Positions 54,258 to 62,664 of a stretch of DNA of 63,182 nucleotides are shown in pieces (position 1 is the first letter of the stretch; each line of letters begins with the position of its first letter). Under the pieces are notes generated by a model. That model was given only the letters and a program-made list of their open reading frames with translations, had not been told where the DNA came from and made no database searches. This stretch comes from Halioxenophilus sp964342265 (GTDB taxonomy: Bacteria > Pseudomonadota > Gammaproteobacteria > Pseudomonadales > Cellvibrionaceae), in the NCBI GenBank assembly GCA_964342265.1, contig CAYFFE010000004.1:1-63182 (forward strand), in the 5' to 3' direction. The position numbers were made by a program, and so were the translations under genes.

Positions 54258-55184
54258 TTACTCCTGCGGCTTGGCGTAGCCGCTCAGCAGTTTGTGAATG
54301 GATTTAAGATCAAGCGCTTCAATCTTTTTAAGGTCACGCTCAATCAGTTTGGGATCGATGGGATCGAACAGCGATAACGGCCCAGGCGGCGGCGTTAATT
54401 CCTTACCCTTAATAAAACGGCGGTGCTTGGCGCTCGCGTCCTGAATGGTGGTGGAGAGCACCAAGGCTGCTTCCTGCAACACCGCGCCTTGCGACCAGAG
54501 GTCAACGGCCTGTAACTGCGCTTGTAATTCACGGGCGTTTTCTTGTGCGCGCTGCACGGTTTTATATTCGCTTTGCAAGCGGTCCGCTTCGCTTTTAACG
54601 TTGTGTATATGGTTGATATTTTTGTGCAGGCCCTGGGTCAATTCATGCGCAACAAATAAATTCACAATCGCCAGCCCGCCAATGCCGAAAGAAAATAATG
54701 CAAGCGCGAGCGGGTTAGTAAATTTCTCAAACAACAGCGAAAGCCACGGGCGGGATTGTTCCGAAGGCAAACCGCCAATAATAATTTGTGCAGGGTTTTC
54801 CAGCAGAACCGCGCCCGCATCGAGATTAATAATGCCTGCGGTAAGCAGTCCCAGCCCGCACAAATACACACTCAATAAATACGGCGTGGTTTTGTGGATA
54901 AGTTTTAAGGCCGGATTATCGGCTCCAAGCCGGGCCAGCAGGTGAAAGGCGCTCACCATAATCACACCGGTGAGCGCCATTAAACCCGGCGACCAATATT
55001 GATGGTCTTCACCGGCTATCCCGGCAAAAGTGCGGTATAACAGCTCAAATTCAATCCCGAGCACGAGCGCCAGCAGCGCGCCTCGTAACCCGGCCTTCAC
55101 ATAAACCATCCACACCCAACGGGCTTTTTTAACGGCCTCATTGACGATGGCTTCCATCGATAACTGCGTGTCTTTATCCAGCAT
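54258..55184 (-). CDS. Four-TM membrane protein with C-terminal coiled coil
   Basis: A 308-residue protein with four hydrophobic helices (about residues 27-50, 62-84, 97-120 and 153-180) and a cytoplasmic coiled coil (HNVKSEADRLQSEYKTVQRAQENARELQAQLQ, about 192-223), then a Pro-rich segment (TPPPGPLSLFDPIDP). No known family. GAGGAAAC precedes the ATG; four bases separate its stop from the VWA-like gene start. Probably part of the same membrane-linked transfer or maintenance module. Confidence 0.6.
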   Translation of the reverse strand: MLDKDTQLSMEAIVNEAVKKARWVWMVYVKAGLRGALLALVLGIEFELLYRTFAGIAGEDHQYWSPGLMALTGVIMVSAFHLLARLGADNPALKLIHKTTPYLLSVYLCGLGLLTAGIINLDAGAVLLENPAQIIIGGLPSEQSRPWLSLLFEKFTNPLALALFSFGIGGLAIVNLFVAHELTQGLHKNINHIHNVKSEADRLQSEYKTVQRAQENARELQAQLQAVDLWSQGAVLQEAALVLSTTIQDASAKHRRFIKGKELTPPPGPLSLFDPIDPKLIERDLKKIEALDLKSIHKLLSGYAKPQE

Positions 55185-55206
55185 GTTAAGTTTCCTCGAA
55201 AGCGTT

Positions 55207-55467
55207 TTAGCGGTTGAAATAATCCGAGCCCGGTTTGTTTTTTAAATCCTCCGGGCTCATTAAAATGCGCGCGGCGGCGTTTAAGCCATCGGCGCGGCTT
55301 TGCTCTAAGCGCAGTTCAAGCTCGACGCGGTGGAGCATCACTTGCCGCTGCATATCACTCGCGGCGTCCACCAGCAGCGCATCATTGGGCACTTCGAGAT
55401 ACATCACGGCCTCACGAATGCGGTGCAAAATTTCTGGCTTTGGGGTGGGAGAAAAAACATTACTCAT
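55207..55467 (-). CDS. Small protein of unknown function
   Basis: An 86-residue soluble protein, mostly helical (HRIREAVMYLEVPNDALLVDAASDMQRQVMLHRVELELRLEQSRADGLNAAARILM). Its ATG has GGAGGCAGACA upstream, inside the end of the coupling-protein gene, overlapping it by eight bases. Not recognised; by coupling to the VirD4-like gene it may be an accessory. Confidence 0.55.
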   Translation of the reverse strand: MSNVFSPTPKPEILHRIREAVMYLEVPNDALLVDAASDMQRQVMLHRVELELRLEQSRADGLNAAARILMSPEDLKNKPGSDYFNR

Positions 55468-57265
55468 TGTCTGCCTCCATAGCGGTTGGTTGCGGTGTAT
55501 TTAAATCGGTTTTTGCTTTAGTTTTTTGTTCGGTAAATAACGCGATTAGTCGGCGCATGAGCCGGCGCAAAAACGGCTCACGATGATCCGGATCGGGCGC
55601 ATAATGGGTGACGGGCAGCGCTTTGTAATACGGCTCGTTCACGGCTTTGATTGCGCGTTTACCGGCGCGGGTAATAATGATGCGCTCCCCGTTCGGGTCT
55701 AAAAATCGGCGTAATTGATCCGCTTCAGCGACGCGCACTTGGCGGTAGTTTTTTCGGCCCGTGCGCCGGTCCTTTTCGACGAGGGTGCGATAGCCCAAAA
55801 CGCCGGAGAGATATTGCAGCGTGGCTTCGTGATTGCTGCCCATCCAAATCACAATATCGGCATTGCCGATAAAACTTTCCCAGCTTTGCGGATAGGCTTT
55901 TTTAAGGATTTCAATGTCTTGTGAAATGCCGCAAAACGTAATTCCCTGGCTGCGCGCAACCGGAACTATCACCTCAAAAACCGGGTTATAGCCAAGGCTT
56001 GGCAGCTCATCGACGACGAATAAACACTGTCCATTTTTTTGTTGCTCCGCCTCAAAAATGTAAGCGCTTATATTGAGGATTAAGCGAAAACAATCGCGAA
56101 GTTCTTCACGTACGGATAGCACCGGCGCGACCAATGACAGCGCCACATCATTGCGGGTTTTTAAATCGGCCAGTGAAAAATCTGAACGCAGTAATACGCG
56201 CCGAATGGCGGGCACATCGAGCCATTTAGTTTGCTCTAAAAGCGTACTGAGAATGTTGCCAAGCGTTTCTTTTCCGGCTGTCTCCAACGCTTTGGCTGCG
56301 CCAATAACAATGCCGTCATAGGCGTGGTTGTTCTGCATGCAATCGAGCAGAAACGGAAACGTCTCGTCTTTTTCCGTTTCTTCTTCGCCGGTGTCCGGGT
56401 TAATCACTTTCTCACCGGCAAGTATTAACGTGCGCACGAACGGCAAATTATGATTGTCTTCCGGGTATGTGGTCAGGACGTGCAAAATTAATCCCGTCAC
56501 AAAGCCCCGTGAAATATCGTAAAAATAGGGCTGCTTTGCTCCGCTCGGTGTGGTGATCAAACACTCGGCAATGCGCTGCGCCCAGAGCACAGCCACGTCC
56601 GGACCGCCGCGCTCCACGGCCCATTTAATCACGTCAAAAACATTAAAATGCGCGCATGAAAATTCGGTAATACCGAGTGGATCAAATACAAAACGCGTGC
56701 GCTTTTTATCTTTTGCGGCAAGCGCTTCGGTAATTTGTCCTTTGGGATCGACAATCAGCCCCGACCCCATCCAGCAGTTAATGATCGAAATAAACAGCGT
56801 GGTTTTGCCAGCGCCCGTCATGGCAAAGACTTTAATATGACGCGCGACTTTTACGCCCAGTGGCTGCAAAAACGGCAAGCCAAAGCCATAGGCCCGGCCA
56901 ATGAGAATTTTTCCGGGTGCGTAGAGATTGGTGAGCGTGGCCAACGCCCCGGAAAATCCGCCGGAGCTTTGCTTGCCAAAGCGAAAAACCCGCTCGCGCC
57001 ACGCTTTTAAGATCAACCAGAGTTTTAACACGGTGCGCCAAGGCAGCCTCGGAAACCACCGATACTGCCCCGGATGCGACAACCCCAACTGGCGCAAGCA
57101 AAACACCGAAACATTCTTAAACGCCCACAGTGCTGCGACCGTGCCGCCGCCATACACCACTGCTAAAAACGCCCAATCCTGAACCGACAACGCGTCAAGA
57201 TAGGCGCGCAGATCTGCAAGATCGGAGGCAAGCCAAGAGTTAGAGGCAATCATTGCCAGCATCAA
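55460..57265 (-). CDS. VirD4/TraG-type conjugative coupling protein
   Basis: A 601-residue membrane ATPase that in conjugation brings the relaxosome to the type IV secretion channel. A membrane helix (WAFLAVVYGGGTVAALWAF, about 31-49) is followed by the Walker A HIKVFAMTGAGKTTLFI (K154), IVDPKGQITEALA, and Walker B CLFVVDELPSLGYNPVFE near residue 410, then GITFCGISQDIEILKKAYP and IVIWMGSNHEATLQYLSG, which match TraG/VirD4 proteins. A short C-terminal tail follows. Its start overlaps the next upstream small gene by four bases. No relaxase is nearby. Confidence 0.88.
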   Translation of the reverse strand: MMLAMIASNSWLASDLADLRAYLDALSVQDWAFLAVVYGGGTVAALWAFKNVSVFCLRQLGLSHPGQYRWFPRLPWRTVLKLWLILKAWRERVFRFGKQSSGGFSGALATLTNLYAPGKILIGRAYGFGLPFLQPLGVKVARHIKVFAMTGAGKTTLFISIINCWMGSGLIVDPKGQITEALAAKDKKRTRFVFDPLGITEFSCAHFNVFDVIKWAVERGGPDVAVLWAQRIAECLITTPSGAKQPYFYDISRGFVTGLILHVLTTYPEDNHNLPFVRTLILAGEKVINPDTGEEETEKDETFPFLLDCMQNNHAYDGIVIGAAKALETAGKETLGNILSTLLEQTKWLDVPAIRRVLLRSDFSLADLKTRNDVALSLVAPVLSVREELRDCFRLILNISAYIFEAEQQKNGQCLFVVDELPSLGYNPVFEVIVPVARSQGITFCGISQDIEILKKAYPQSWESFIGNADIVIWMGSNHEATLQYLSGVLGYRTLVEKDRRTGRKNYRQVRVAEADQLRRFLDPNGERIIITRAGKRAIKAVNEPYYKALPVTHYAPDPDHREPFLRRLMRRLIALFTEQKTKAKTDLNTPQPTAMEADNE

Positions 57266-57468
57266 CGCCCCCTTGGTCCAAAACCCAACAAACGTTTAAT
57301 CGTCGTAATACACAGGCCCAACAGCGCACTCCAAAAAACACTGGCGAGCATAAAGCTGTAGGCCAGCACCAATCCGCGCTCTAATTTCCACGCCGAGATT
57401 TGGAAAAACACCAACAGCCAATACAAAATAAATTCACCGGGAATTAAAAACACTTCAAATGGGGTCAT
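57262..57468 (-). CDS. Small membrane protein
   Basis: A 68-residue protein with two hydrophobic helices (EFILYWLLVFFQI; LVLAYSFMLASVFWSALLGLCI) and a basic end (KRLLGFGPRGR). GGAGGCTTTA before the ATG is an excellent ribosome site. Overlaps the coupling-protein start by four bases. Position resembles the small inner-membrane partners often encoded beside TraG/TraD; function unknown. Confidence 0.6.
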   Translation of the reverse strand: MTPFEVFLIPGEFILYWLLVFFQISAWKLERGLVLAYSFMLASVFWSALLGLCITTIKRLLGFGPRGR

Positions 57469-57501
57469 TAAAGCCTCCTATATTGATCGTGTAAGGCCCA
57501 G

Positions 57502-57651
57502 TTAAGCTGGGCTTAATAAGGCGTTAACGTGAATGAGCACCGCAGCGATAAAACTTAAAAGCCACAAATGCTCACGCTTCCACAGCGACACTGCGCAGCC
57601 ACACACCAGCACGGCTAGCAGCGTTAGGTTCAAAATCAGGGATGTCGTCAT
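57502..57651 (-). CDS. Very small membrane protein
   Basis: A 49-residue protein (MTTSLILNLTLLAVLVCGCAVSLWKREHLW...) with two hydrophobic segments. ATG 57651 has GGAAGTAATC upstream; the longer frame to 57687 overlaps nothing useful. No family recognised. Confidence 0.5.
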   Translation of the reverse strand: MTTSLILNLTLLAVLVCGCAVSLWKREHLWLLSFIAAVLIHVNALLSPA

Positions 57652-57687
57652 GATTACTTCCGCGTAAACATAAACACGACAACGCAC

Positions 57688-57999
57688 CTAACGGTGCGCT
57701 GAATCCTTCATGGATTGAAAAGCGTTATTGAGATCAAGCAGCCAAATATCAGGAATGAAGCGCAACACTTTCATTGCTTCGCCGTAACGCTCATAGGCGT
57801 AGAGCACAAGCTCACCCGCCCACTCGATCACCACGACGGTGTCCGGTGCGAGTTCGGCTGTAACGGTTAGCTCTGAGGTCACATCAAGCGTTAGGTGGAA
57901 GCTGTCGCCTTCAACGTATTCGGCATAGCGCTCAGCGAGAAATAAGGCTTTCTGCGCTGATCCTAATCCAAGGTTTAAATATGATTGATCCAATAACAT
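57688..57999 (-). CDS. Small soluble protein of unknown function
   Basis: A 103-residue protein (MLLDQSYLNLGLGSAQKALFLAERYAEYVEGDSFHLTLDVTSELTVTAELAPDTVVVIEWAGE...). AGGAAAAAACT precedes the ATG. It is the first gene of the minus-strand run, next to the palindromic control region. Not recognised; a regulatory role is possible by position only. Confidence 0.55.
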   Translation of the reverse strand: MLLDQSYLNLGLGSAQKALFLAERYAEYVEGDSFHLTLDVTSELTVTAELAPDTVVVIEWAGELVLYAYERYGEAMKVLRFIPDIWLLDLNNAFQSMKDSAHR

Positions 58000-58058
58000 A
58001 GTTTTTTCCTAATCGACCGTTTGAAGAAACAGAGAACGAGGCTCTGCGACGGAATCTC

Positions 58059-58138
58059 ATGTGGCCAGCCACATTCGCCTAATTTAGCAACCTCACTGTG
58101 GACAGGTGTCCAAGTTATGTCCTAACAGTGGTCACTGT
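58059..58138. promoter_or_regulatory. Three perfect palindromes in the divergent control region
   Basis: ATGTGGC-CA-GCCACAT (58059-58074), TGGACA-GG-TGTCCA (58099-58112) and ACAGTG-GT-CACTGT (58125-58138), each with a two-base centre, lie between the minus-strand gene run starting at 57999 and the plus-strand cargo genes. The arms share no sequence beyond GTG/CAC cores. They are good candidates for dimeric repressor sites. Confidence 0.6.
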
Positions 58139-58283
58139 GGGCGGAGGCCAAAAACGCATACAAATCAATTTGTTATGGAAATCTATTGACGGGGCTTATC
58201 TTGAGTGGTATCAAAATTCAGCCGATAAATACGGCGGAAAGGACGTGTGGCCATGGATGGTCAGGAAGAAGAAAAGCCAATAA
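58098..58283 (+). CDS. Possible small protein upstream of the cargo cassette
   Basis: A GTG-started frame of 61 codons; the 5' part lies in the palindromic region, so if real it more likely begins at GTG 58128 or 58137. The later part (QKRIQINLLWKSIDGAYLEWYQNSADKYGGKDVWPWMV) looks protein-like. It overlaps the next gene by 31-37 bases in another frame. Coding status is uncertain. Confidence 0.3.
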   Translation: MDRCPSYVLTVVTVGGGQKRIQINLLWKSIDGAYLEWYQNSADKYGGKDVWPWMVRKKKSQ

Positions 58284-58723
58284 CAGTCACCCAGGATGGT
58301 GACTACGTGATTTTTAAAGTCAAGGTAAAGAGCTGGAAGCCAGAACATTCGAGATCAGCAGAGGCCGCAGGGCGTGAATCGAGATACTGCGGCTTAGAGC
58401 TTGCTCCTTACTTTATCAATGCCTTCAAATCGATAGTGAATGACATTTACCCTGAGGCTGCTCCAGGAGTAGTTTTCGGCTCAATGAATGGAGTCCATAG
58501 GAGACAGATTCAAGGAGAGATGAATGAAGGAACATTTGTTCCTTCAGAAAAATCGCTGAAAAGATCGCCTAAAATGCGGAAGTATTTGAGAGAGGCGTTT
58601 ATCGCGGAAGCAGGCACATTAGAAAAACACCCTTACTTGCGTCAATATCTTTCTGGCGAGTCACTTAAATCATCACGCGTTACGTCAATACCAACATCTG
58701 GCCCAGAAGAACCGCGCCAATAG
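58247..58723 (+). CDS. Unknown protein paired with the Sel1 NTPase
   Basis: About 156-158 residues; starts possible at 58247 and 58253 (MDGQEEEKPITVTQDGDY). A beta-rich first part (ITVTQDGDYVIFKVKVKSWKP) is followed by a helical part (LELAPYFINAFKSIVNDIYP) and a basic end. I recognise no family. It lies 71 bases upstream of the large NTPase on the same strand, so the two form a likely cassette. Base composition is more AT-rich than the core genome. Confidence 0.6.
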   Translation: MAMDGQEEEKPITVTQDGDYVIFKVKVKSWKPEHSRSAEAAGRESRYCGLELAPYFINAFKSIVNDIYPEAAPGVVFGSMNGVHRRQIQGEMNEGTFVPSEKSLKRSPKMRKYLREAFIAEAGTLEKHPYLRQYLSGESLKSSRVTSIPTSGPEEPRQ

Positions 58724-58794
58724 TTTGAATATGGCCTTTATACTGTATTAAAGTTATTTCTTTACGATTTCAGTGTTATAAGAGGCCTCGTCGG

Positions 58795-61700
58795 GTGGCA
58801 AGACCAGAAGATTATCCTATCAAAGAAGAACACAAACGCAGCTCTTTTACCGAAAACTATCAACATGACTTACTTAATGCAATTATTGGATTGCCAATTG
58901 CCCCACAAGCCGCCGGTGTAGATTCATCTGGTGAAGGAGACTCTAAAAATGAGCCGTTTATCGCTGATGATTTATTTGTTTTTTGTAGGAGAAAAGTTTC
59001 CCTCTACGAGAATCGCCCAGCAAGTTCCAAGCGAATGCCAGTATGGTTTGTCAAATATTTTCGAAATCACGCCACCGTTGAGTGGGATGCTTTTCGAAAA
59101 ATGAACACCAGGCAAACCGAACCCTCAATTATCGAGGCTGGTCTCTCTGTTGTTGCGAGTTACACTCGAACAAGTCTGCTGAAATTAATGGATGAGATTT
59201 TTGACTATTGTTATGAGCATGAAAATAAATATATCGAATCATTAAATAATAAAAAAAATGAAATCCTAAACTTAAAGAAACTACTAAAAAATTTGACTAA
59301 CAGAAACAAAACCACCCCCGCAACTATTGTCGCGCAAGAACTCAGGCCTCGTGAAATTTCTAAGGAAAATATAAAAGCATTAGAAGGTATACCTGAAGAT
59401 TTAATTGATGAGTTTCTGTTACCGTCACCAGTGTTTGGAAACACCTATCAACTCTACCTAGAACTCCCTGCCCGCCGCGAAGGCAACATCAACTACTACG
59501 GCACGCAACTCATCGATGTCATCGGGCGGTCCGAAGAGCAAGCCCAACTAAAAGAATTCCTTAACCCGAATAAAGAACGTAATTTTCTATGGTTTCAACT
59601 TGCTGGTGTGGCGGGTCAAGGAAAAAGCCGCCTTGCGTTGGACCTTGTTCAAGAATCCGGCACCGATTGGCACGCCGGGTTTGTGCCGGAGCACAATACA
59701 AAATTCCACGACTTTGTCGATTCGCTTAAAGATTGGCTGCCGAACAAACCCCATCTACTGGTTATGGATTACGTAATTGGACGAGATACGGAAAAATTGC
59801 AAACGTTCTTCTGGCGACTAATTCAACGTCAACATCTTTACCAACACCCAGTAAGACTCCTGTTACTGGAACGCCAGCCATGGAACCGTGGTTTCGGATT
59901 ACAGGCTGAACCAAATAGAACCAGCGACGAAGGATTCTCTGTTTCCACTACCGACTACACACAAGCACAATGGTTTATGAACCTAACAGGCAGTGACGGC
60001 TATGTTGGCGATGTTGAGGAAGCTAAGTTTCGGTCCGGTATGTTGGAGCTGAAAAAGCTAGAGGAGAGTGCTTTATTAGACATTGTTAATTACGTCGCAA
60101 ATATAATTCCGGGTAATAAACTTGACCTGCAAAAAGACGATGAGCGTGTTCGAATAATCAAAAAACTCCAACACATTGACAAAGAAGGTCGCCCGTTATA
60201 CGCCTATTTCCTGGCTCAAGAGGAAGCTGCGGGGTCAGACACGCAAAACTGGTCAAAAAGTGATTTACTCACCGCAACGCTAAACCGCGAACGAGCTAAA
60301 CGCTGGAGTGCGCAATTCGACGGAAAGCCTCCCGATAGTGGAAGCAAGTCGTTGGCAATGCGCATTGCTTTGCTTGCTACCATGACAGGTGAGTTCAATT
60401 GCCTGGAAGCAGAGACAAAATACGCTCATCCTTACGCCGATAATCAAGTTAGATTGGAGGCTATGGTGTTAGCCGGTAACCCCATCGGGCCAGATGATTT
60501 CAATGGCCCGCCGGAAACTATTACCGCGATGCAACCCGACTTGCTTGGTGAATGGTTCGTGATTTCTTGTTTAAAAAAGGGGCGAATCTCTGTGCAAGAG
60601 ACGTCAGATACGGCCTGGCATATCAACGACGAAGCGATGAGCGGCTTTTTACAGAGACTCAGTCAGGACTTTTGGGGTGAGCCAGAAATCAACGACTTGC
60701 TTGATTGCATCGACTTCGAAAAGATTGAGCCAGAAACACTTACAGTTATTGCCAACGTCTTGCTGGTACACTTTCACCAAAATAAAAATAAAATACCCCA
60801 AAAGATTATTTTCGCGCTAGAAATGGAAGCCAATAACGGTAAGGTTCGTGCCATGTTTAACCTTGGCTGGTGCTACCAAAATGGCGTGGGTGTCGAGCAA
60901 AGCGCAGAACAGGCCGTCAAGTGGTACCAGAAAGCGGCCGACCTCAATAACACCGATGCCATGTTTAAACTCGGCGTGCGCTACCAAAATGGAGAGGGTG
61001 TCGAGCAAAGCGCTGAACGGGCCTTCGAGTGGTACCAGAAAGCGGCCGNNNNNNNNNNNNNNNNNNNNNNNNNNNNNNNNNNNNNNNNNNNNNNNNNNNN
61101 NNNNNNNNNNNNNNNNNNNNNNNNNNNNNNNNNNNNNNNNNNNNNNNNAAGCGCTGAACGGGCCTTCGAGTGGTACCAGAAAGCGGCCGACCTCGATGAC
61201 GCCCTTGCCATGGTTAACCTTGGCGCGTGCTACGAAAATGGCGTGGGTGTCGAGCAAAGCGCAAAACAGGCCGTCAAGTGGTACGAGAAAGCGGCCGACC
61301 TCAATTGCGCCCATGCGATGGTTAACCTTGGCGTGTGCTACGAAAATGGCGAGGGTGTCGAGCAAAGCGCTGAACGGGCCTTCGAGTGGTACCAGAAAGC
61401 GGCCGACCTCGATGACGCCGGTGCCATGGTTAACCTTGGCTGGTGCTACGAAAATGGCGAGTGTGTCGAGCAAAGCGCAGAACAGGCCGTCAAATGGTAC
61501 CGGAAAGCAGCCGACCTCGATGACGCCGGTGCCATGTTTAACCTTGGCTGGTGCTACGAAAATGGCGTGGGTGTCGAGCAAAGCGCAGAACAGGCCGTCA
61601 AGTGCTACCAGAAAGCGGCCGACCTCAATAATACCGATGCCATGGTTAACCTTGGAGTGTGCTACGAAAATGGCGAGGGTGTCGAGCAAAGCGCAGAACA

Positions 61701-62664
61701 GGCCGTCAAATGGTACCGGAAAGCAGCCGACCTCGATGACGCCGATGCCATGCATATTCTTGGCGTGTGCTACGAAGATAGTATAGGTGTTGATCGTAGC
61801 TTAATGAAGTCCGTCGAGTGGTACTGGAAAGCAGCGCGTTTAGGACACGCTGACGCCAAAGAGCAATTGCGATTATTGGCTTTTGTTGTTACTTATTTTC
61901 TTAGCAATGACCAAATGCAAGTGACCGACCATGCAGATTGGACTCAAAAGCAGGTACAACATATCCAGACCAGCGAATGGTCTGACAAAGTGCTTCTTAA
62001 TATAAACACTTGGAGACCAGCATCGAATGAAGAAACCTACCAAGTTTGTCAATCTTTACCAATAGCCTTAGAAATCTTCGGTGTGGTGAAAATACTAGAC
62101 AATCACATCTGTCACCGTATTCGGGTGACACATTTAGATTTTTATCCTGATTGTCAATTGGTGGATATCGAGCTTATTAATACTGAAAACCAAAAATCGT
62201 TATTTTGTAGTGCGATCTATAAAAATGGTCGAATAGCACCGCTTCCAGTAACCAAAAACATTCTCAATATCGTCAATCAAAGCCTGCTAAATCTGCAAGA
62301 CCGCAGTAATGCTGCTATAGATTACTTGAAATTTTACTGTGAATTTGTCAGAGGGGAGTACAGACCTTTCCATATTCTGACAGATTTAGCCGACATTAAC
62401 TTTGCTGTAAAACATGGAAATTTAATATCGGAACCCGTAAAAGCCGCTTTCTTTTCTCCCGAGCTAGTAGAAGACTGCTTGGAAACAGGAGGGTATTTTC
62501 GAGTTAAAGCCTGTACCTTATATTCTAACGCTTTATTTAAAACGACGTTCAAGCTACACCAAAGCGGTCAAGTTCACATGGAGCATCGTGAGTTAATTTG
62601 TAGTGACTTGCCGATCTTACGGCGCAGCTACAAGGGAATATTCCGCACGGCATTGCACGATTAG
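58795..62664 (+). CDS. Giant P-loop NTPase with Sel1 repeats (STAND-like; candidate defence protein), spans an assembly gap
   Basis: At least 1,289 residues from GTG 58795, with AGAGG nine bases upstream. Layout: an unrecognised N-terminal region (1-215) with a short coiled coil near 150-175; a P-loop NTPase (RSEEQAQLKEFL..., Walker A AGVAGQGKSRLA with K277-S278, Walker B HLLVMDY with D325) followed by helical domains to about 680, the layout of STAND ATPases; eight visible 36-residue Sel1 repeats (686-1020); and a C-terminal domain of about 265 residues I cannot place. STAND proteins with repeat sensors include the Avs anti-phage family, so a defence or signalling role is inferred. The frame is maintained across 100 Ns. 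Lower GC than the host core. Confidence 0.8.
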   Translation: MARPEDYPIKEEHKRSSFTENYQHDLLNAIIGLPIAPQAAGVDSSGEGDSKNEPFIADDLFVFCRRKVSLYENRPASSKRMPVWFVKYFRNHATVEWDAFRKMNTRQTEPSIIEAGLSVVASYTRTSLLKLMDEIFDYCYEHENKYIESLNNKKNEILNLKKLLKNLTNRNKTTPATIVAQELRPREISKENIKALEGIPEDLIDEFLLPSPVFGNTYQLYLELPARREGNINYYGTQLIDVIGRSEEQAQLKEFLNPNKERNFLWFQLAGVAGQGKSRLALDLVQESGTDWHAGFVPEHNTKFHDFVDSLKDWLPNKPHLLVMDYVIGRDTEKLQTFFWRLIQRQHLYQHPVRLLLLERQPWNRGFGLQAEPNRTSDEGFSVSTTDYTQAQWFMNLTGSDGYVGDVEEAKFRSGMLELKKLEESALLDIVNYVANIIPGNKLDLQKDDERVRIIKKLQHIDKEGRPLYAYFLAQEEAAGSDTQNWSKSDLLTATLNRERAKRWSAQFDGKPPDSGSKSLAMRIALLATMTGEFNCLEAETKYAHPYADNQVRLEAMVLAGNPIGPDDFNGPPETITAMQPDLLGEWFVISCLKKGRISVQETSDTAWHINDEAMSGFLQRLSQDFWGEPEINDLLDCIDFEKIEPETLTVIANVLLVHFHQNKNKIPQKIIFALEMEANNGKVRAMFNLGWCYQNGVGVEQSAEQAVKWYQKAADLNNTDAMFKLGVRYQNGEGVEQSAERAFEWYQKAAXXXXXXXXXXXXXXXXXXXXXXXXXXXXXXXXXXSAERAFEWYQKAADLDDALAMVNLGACYENGVGVEQSAKQAVKWYEKAADLNCAHAMVNLGVCYENGEGVEQSAERAFEWYQKAADLDDAGAMVNLGWCYENGECVEQSAEQAVKWYRKAADLDDAGAMFNLGWCYENGVGVEQSAEQAVKCYQKAADLNNTDAMVNLGVCYENGEGVEQSAEQAVKWYRKAADLDDADAMHILGVCYEDSIGVDRSLMKSVEWYWKAARLGHADAKEQLRLLAFVVTYFLSNDQMQVTDHADWTQKQVQHIQTSEWSDKVLLNINTWRPASNEETYQVCQSLPIALEIFGVVKILDNHICHRIRVTHLDFYPDCQLVDIELINTENQKSLFCSAIYKNGRIAPLPVTKNILNIVNQSLLNLQDRSNAAIDYLKFYCEFVRGEYRPFHILTDLADINFAVKHGNLISEPVKAAFFSPELVEDCLETGGYFRVKACTLYSNALFKTTFKLHQSGQVHMEHRELICSDLPILRRSYKGIFRTALHD
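60850..61854 (+). repeat. Array of 108-bp Sel1 repeats
   Basis: Unit of 36 codons with consensus AMVNLGVCYENGEGVEQSAE then QAVKWYQKAADLDDAG. Units start at 60850, 60958, (gap), 61207, 61315, 61423, 61531, 61639 and 61747; the last is diverged (AMHILGVCYEDSIGVDRS). DNA identity between units is very high, suggesting recent duplication. Two subtypes alternate in part: NGVG...AVKWY and NGEG...AFEWY. Confidence 0.95.
61049..61148. other. Assembly gap (100 Ns) inside the Sel1 array
   Basis: Exactly 100 undetermined bases, the usual placeholder for unknown length. The phase of the 108-bp unit on the two sides shows the true missing length should be 67 + 108k bases (k = 0, 1, 2...). All such lengths keep the reading frame, because 67 and 100 both leave remainder 1 on division by 3. 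Confidence 0.95.

Noticed and set aside
60817..61786. Long antisense and second-frame open frames (312 codons each) across the Sel1 array
   Set aside because: They exist only because the 108-bp unit is a multiple of three and highly conserved, so any frame free of stops in one unit stays open in all. They also span the N gap.
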